From: Clostridiaceae bacterium UBA5444
Lineage (GTDB): Bacteria; Bacillota; Clostridia; Clostridiales; Oxobacteraceae
NCBI GenBank assembly: GCA_002426575.1
Contig: DIRE01000049.1
Location: 1 to 34,523, forward strand
Length of the DNA stretch: 34,523 bases
Direction of reading: 5' to 3'
The notes below the pieces were generated by a model. That model was not told the DNA's origin. It did not search any database and saw nothing but the letters and a program-made list of their open reading frames with translations. The position numbers and the translations under genes were made by a program. Below, in pieces: positions 34,177 through 34,523 of the stretch. The stretch's first letter is position 1. The number at the start of each line of letters is the position of its first letter.

Positions 34177-34229
34177 AATATAGCGTAATATTAGAGCATT
34201 TGCAGCACAATTATGTTTCACAGGGGTGT

Positions 34230-34303
34230 GCGGGTATAGCTCAATGGTAGAGTTCCGGCTTCCCAAGCCGGAGGTGCGGGTTCGATCCCCGTTACCCGCT
34301 CCA
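34230..34303 (+). tRNA. tRNA-Gly(CCC)
   Basis: Acceptor GCGGGTA pairs with TACCCGC, discriminator T and encoded CCA. The anticodon stem CCGGC/GCCGG encloses the loop TTCCCAA, giving anticodon CCC, which reads GGG. D-loop AGCTCAATGGTAGAG and T-loop TTCGATC are standard. Confidence 0.95.
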
Positions 34304-34306
34304 TGC

Positions 34307-34382
34307 GCTCATGTAGCTCAGTCGGCAGAGCACTACCTTGGTAAGGTAGAGGTCACCGGTTCGATTCCGGTCATGAGCTCCA
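34307..34382 (+). tRNA. tRNA-Thr(GGU)
   Basis: Acceptor GCTCATG pairs with CATGAGC, discriminator T and encoded CCA. The anticodon stem CTACC/GGTAG encloses the loop TTGGTAA, giving anticodon GGT. It is three bases after tRNA-Gly, so both are cut from one precursor that probably continues into tuf. Confidence 0.95.
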
Positions 34383-34502
34383 GCAAACACAGTACACCAG
34401 GTTAAGTTTACTAAGCAGCGGGTTATTTAAAACTTAATAAAAATAAATAAAATATCTACATAAGTAGAGAAACAGCCATATGGATAAAGGGAGGAAACGA
34501 TA

Positions 34503-34523
34503 ATGGCAAAAGCACATTTTGAA
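34503..34523 (+). CDS. tuf: Elongation factor Tu, first seven codons (3' end cut off)
   Basis: ATG 34503 follows GGGAGG by eight bases and encodes MAKAHFE before the window ends, matching the conserved MAKAKFE start of EF-Tu. A tRNA-Thr gene just upstream of tuf is a common bacterial arrangement. Identification rests on seven residues and context. Confidence 0.8.

Overview
The window is low-GC DNA from a spore-forming Clostridium-like firmicute. The main evidence is gene content: the stress operon ctsR-mcsA-mcsB-clpC with its own CtsR operator, the order radA / CarD-family / PIN-TRAM / ispD / ispF / cysS / mrnC / thyX / rlmB / NYN nuclease / sigH, tRNA genes leading into tuf, and cell-wall-binding type 2 repeats on a surface enzyme. 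Strong G-rich ribosome binding sites and frequent TTG/GTG starts agree with this. I do not name a species.

Region 1 (1-16167) is a carbohydrate locus. It starts inside an ABC sugar-binding protein, followed by two permeases (no ATPase gene here), a PhnP-like metallo-beta-lactamase-fold hydrolase and two Gfo/Idh/MocA oxidoreductases, all on the + strand. A convergent AraC-type regulator follows. A second + strand group holds a third Gfo/Idh/MocA oxidoreductase, a 1495-residue secreted, wall-anchored GH123-like protein with several carbohydrate-binding modules, a cytoplasmic GH20-like hexosaminidase and a GlpT/UhpC-like MFS transporter. The likely job is capture of an N-acetylhexosamine-containing glycan at the wall, import of fragments, trimming in the cytoplasm and oxidation of a sugar product; the exact substrate is not visible from sequence.

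Region 2 (6732-6890, 16192-16348, 16728-16777) is a family of three related palindromic intergenic repeats. Two copies lie in inverted orientation on either side of the 9.3 kb GH123/GH20 segment, one copy carries a nested hairpin, and the short copy shows paired substitutions in both arms. I find this the least-explained structure in the window.

Region 3 (16458-28535) begins with an orphan 81-residue gene, then the CtsR regulon operon, radA, a convergent Cys-rich unknown gene, a CarD-family regulator, a PIN-TRAM ATPase-like membrane protein, two MEP isoprenoid genes and a NatA/NatB-type ABC exporter.

Region 4 (28536-34523) holds a strong terminator, a tiny membrane-protein gene on the minus strand, and then cysS, mrnC, thyX, rlmB, a YacP-type nuclease, sigH, tRNA-Gly(CCC), tRNA-Thr(GGU) and the first codons of tuf, that is, translation, RNA maturation, thymidylate synthesis and early sporulation control.

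Many gene starts were set by Shine-Dalgarno spacing rather than by the longest open frame; these choices are explained in each entry.
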